Assembly: GCA_977006965.1 (NCBI GenBank)
Contig: OZ345357.1
Coordinates: 2,480,001 to 2,544,000, forward strand
Length of the DNA stretch: 64,000 nt
Source of the DNA: Phymatolithon calcareum
Taxonomy: Eukaryota; Rhodophyta; Florideophyceae; Hapalidiales
Direction: 5' to 3'
Part shown: positions 62,732 through 64,000 of the stretch, piece by piece
How positions within the stretch are numbered: the stretch's first letter is position 1
How the letters are laid out: each line of letters begins with the position of its first letter
Position numbers and translations under genes: made by a program
Notes under the pieces: generated by a model
The model's database searches: none
Told to the model about the DNA's origin: nothing
Seen by the model: only the letters and a program-made list of their open reading frames with translations

Positions 62732-64000
62732 TTACAACGACTTTGCTCTGCGATTTTTCTCCAATTCCTCAAAGCTACCCGAAGGAGCCCTACAAAACGC
62801 TCTTGCCTTTGATCGTCCAAATTTCGCCGACCGGCACGTCCTGCCTCCAAGCGCTCGGAACCGCTTCATATTTCCAGTGCTGCAGTCCGACCTGCCAGAC
62901 ATGTTCCTTACAAACGGGCTTGGACTGGGAGTCTTAGAAATGAGGGAGGGTGTACGGTTGAACGAAAGCCCGAGCCACGGATGATGCAATGCCTCCTCGG
63001 ATGTGGGCCGGTCTTTTCCGTTAAGCGCTAACAAACTTTTAACAAAGTCTTTCGCATCTTCGGAAATCATGGCCCATCGCATAGGCGGAAATTGCACATT
63101 GCCCTTCAATATAGTGCGGAATACGTCGGCAGGAGTCGCACCCTTAAACGGCAACGCACCGGAGAGTGCAATGTAGAGTAATACACCGCAACCGTACATG
63201 TCCACCGGCTTGCCATATTGCGTCTTGGAGACAACCTCCGGAGAGCAGTATGCCGGAGTACCGAGTATGGAGGAGAGACAGTACTCATCGGACGTAACAC
63301 CATCAAGGACACGAGCGAGACCGAAGTCAGCAAGCTTGAGATTTCCGCTCTCATCAATGAGCATATTCTCCGGTTTCACATCACGATGGATAATATTCCG
63401 CTCGTGCAGATAATGAATAGCAGACACGAGCTGCCGTGCAAGACGCTTTGCATTCTTCTCATTGATGCGATTCTTCCCGGATAGAAACTTGAGAAGATTA
63501 CCCTGTTCCGCAAACTCCATGACGATATACAATGACTCATCCGTCTCAAACACATCGAGTGTACGCACAATGTTCGGATGATCCACAAGCTTCACAATCT
63601 CGGCCTCCCTTCGAACATACTGTCTAATTTTGGGATCGCGATCGTTCTTCGTGATGGCCTTCACAGCCACCTTCTCCCCCGTAAGTCTATCCATAGCCTC
63701 GTACACGACGGCATAATGTCCTCGTCCGATAGGCCCGTACAACTTGTAGTGCTCGTCGACGCGCATGGTGTTTGCATGACGGAGAGCCAACGTCCATGTT
63801 TCAAAATCCTCGTGACTGCCGCGGAAGGAGAGGGTTACGCGCGACTTGCGTGATATGCGCACGTGTAGTAATTGCCGCTTGTGGTCGGGGAGAACTGCCA
63901 GGGCGGACGGGACGCGAAGAACGGTCAGAGGGGCCGACACATCGTCGGAAGCGGAGAAGATGGAAAGAACTCCGTCTTCGAGACGGATTAGACGAGTGCG
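62732..64000 (-). CDS. PH-domain Ser/Thr protein kinase (CAMK-like), 5' end outside the window
   Basis: 422 codons are visible and the frame is open to the window edge, so the start lies beyond 64000. The first 75 residues (IRLEDGVLSIFSAS...VTLSFRGSHEDFETWTLALR) are the C-terminal strands and helix of a PH domain, which binds phosphoinositides or proteins. The kinase has GRGHYAVVYEA (glycine loop), VAVKAITK (lysine), IIHRDVKPENM (catalytic loop), LADFGLARVL (DFG), GTPAYCSPEV (with S replacing A in APE) and MYGCGVLLYIALSG; all catalytic residues are present. The HRD/DFG context and the KPENML motif place it near CAMK/CDPK kinases. The tail is basic and Ser-rich without EF hands. Membrane-linked signalling is inferred. 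Confidence 0.88.
   Translation of the reverse strand, partial: RTRLIRLEDGVLSIFSASDDVSAPLTVLRVPSALAVLPDHKRQLLHVRISRKSRVTLSFRGSHEDFETWTLALRHANTMRVDEHYKLYGPIGRGHYAVVYEAMDRLTGEKVAVKAITKNDRDPKIRQYVRREAEIVKLVDHPNIVRTLDVFETDESLYIVMEFAEQGNLLKFLSGKNRINEKNAKRLARQLVSAIHYLHERNIIHRDVKPENMLIDESGNLKLADFGLARVLDGVTSDEYCLSSILGTPAYCSPEVVSKTQYGKPVDMYGCGVLLYIALSGALPFKGATPADVFRTILKGNVQFPPMRWAMISEDAKDFVKSLLALNGKDRPTSEEALHHPWLGLSFNRTPSLISKTPSPSPFVRNMSGRSDCSTGNMKRFRALGGRTCRSAKFGRSKARAFCRAPSGSFEELEKNRRAKSL

Overview
The window is nuclear DNA of a eukaryote with few, short spliceosomal introns. Five GT-AG introns of 84-143 nt can be placed because removing them restores known protein families. The gene mix (halide/thiol methyltransferases, an RWP-RK-like factor, a DUF1995 plastid protein, the complex I LYR subunit NDUFB9, Notchless, an NB-ARC/WD40 receptor family, a tyrosine-recombinase retrotransposon) suggests a photosynthetic eukaryote. 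A florideophyte red alga such as Chondrus is my best guess; it is an inference, not something the sequence proves.

Layout. 1-8.7 kb is a compact housekeeping block: the 5' part of a probable plastid-targeted protein, an Alr4036-type FMN pyridoxamine-oxidase-like protein, DUF1995, a DHRS12-like SDR, a MYCBP homologue and an unrecognised helical protein. 8.8-12.5 kb is a repeat-filled gap with a LINE relic, a decayed PWWP pseudogene and foldback/MITE elements. 12.5-14.9 kb is a tandem duplication of a TPMT/HOL-type methyltransferase. 15-22.5 kb is housekeeping again: RWP-RK-like protein, membrane alpha/beta hydrolase, NDUFB9, Notchless.

23-47.6 kb is the accessory core. It is built from a repeated cassette: a Gly/Ala-rich protein of unknown function, a convergent PWWP/coiled-coil gene, a shared spacer, then an NLR-like receptor (helical N-domain, NB-ARC, WD40 propeller). 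There are two near-identical cassettes (23.3-30.4 kb and 35.3-46.5 kb) plus a third, truncated receptor between them. Receptor A is intact. Receptor B has an early stop and is fused out of frame to the neighbouring cassette. Receptor C has a 3.7 kb DIRS/Ngaro-type retrotransposon in codon 11, one nonsense codon, and a LINE just downstream. SINE-like and hAT-like insertions sit in the spacer of B.

47.6-58 kb is probably a large DNA transposon or a cluster of transposon genes: a 1401-codon CACTA/Tnp2-like transposase ORF flanked by two unrecognised coiled-coil ORFs, with a perfect 110-bp palindrome beside it. 58-62.7 kb is mostly non-coding and rich in hairpins, with degenerate exon/intron-like tandem repeats and a 554-bp pogo-like MITE. 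The window ends inside a PH-domain protein kinase gene on the minus strand.

The most interesting parts are the receptor cassette, which looks like a birth-and-death immune locus, and the retrotransposon. The latter shows a complete split-direct-repeat structure and a 5-bp core shared by its internal junction, both termini and the target.
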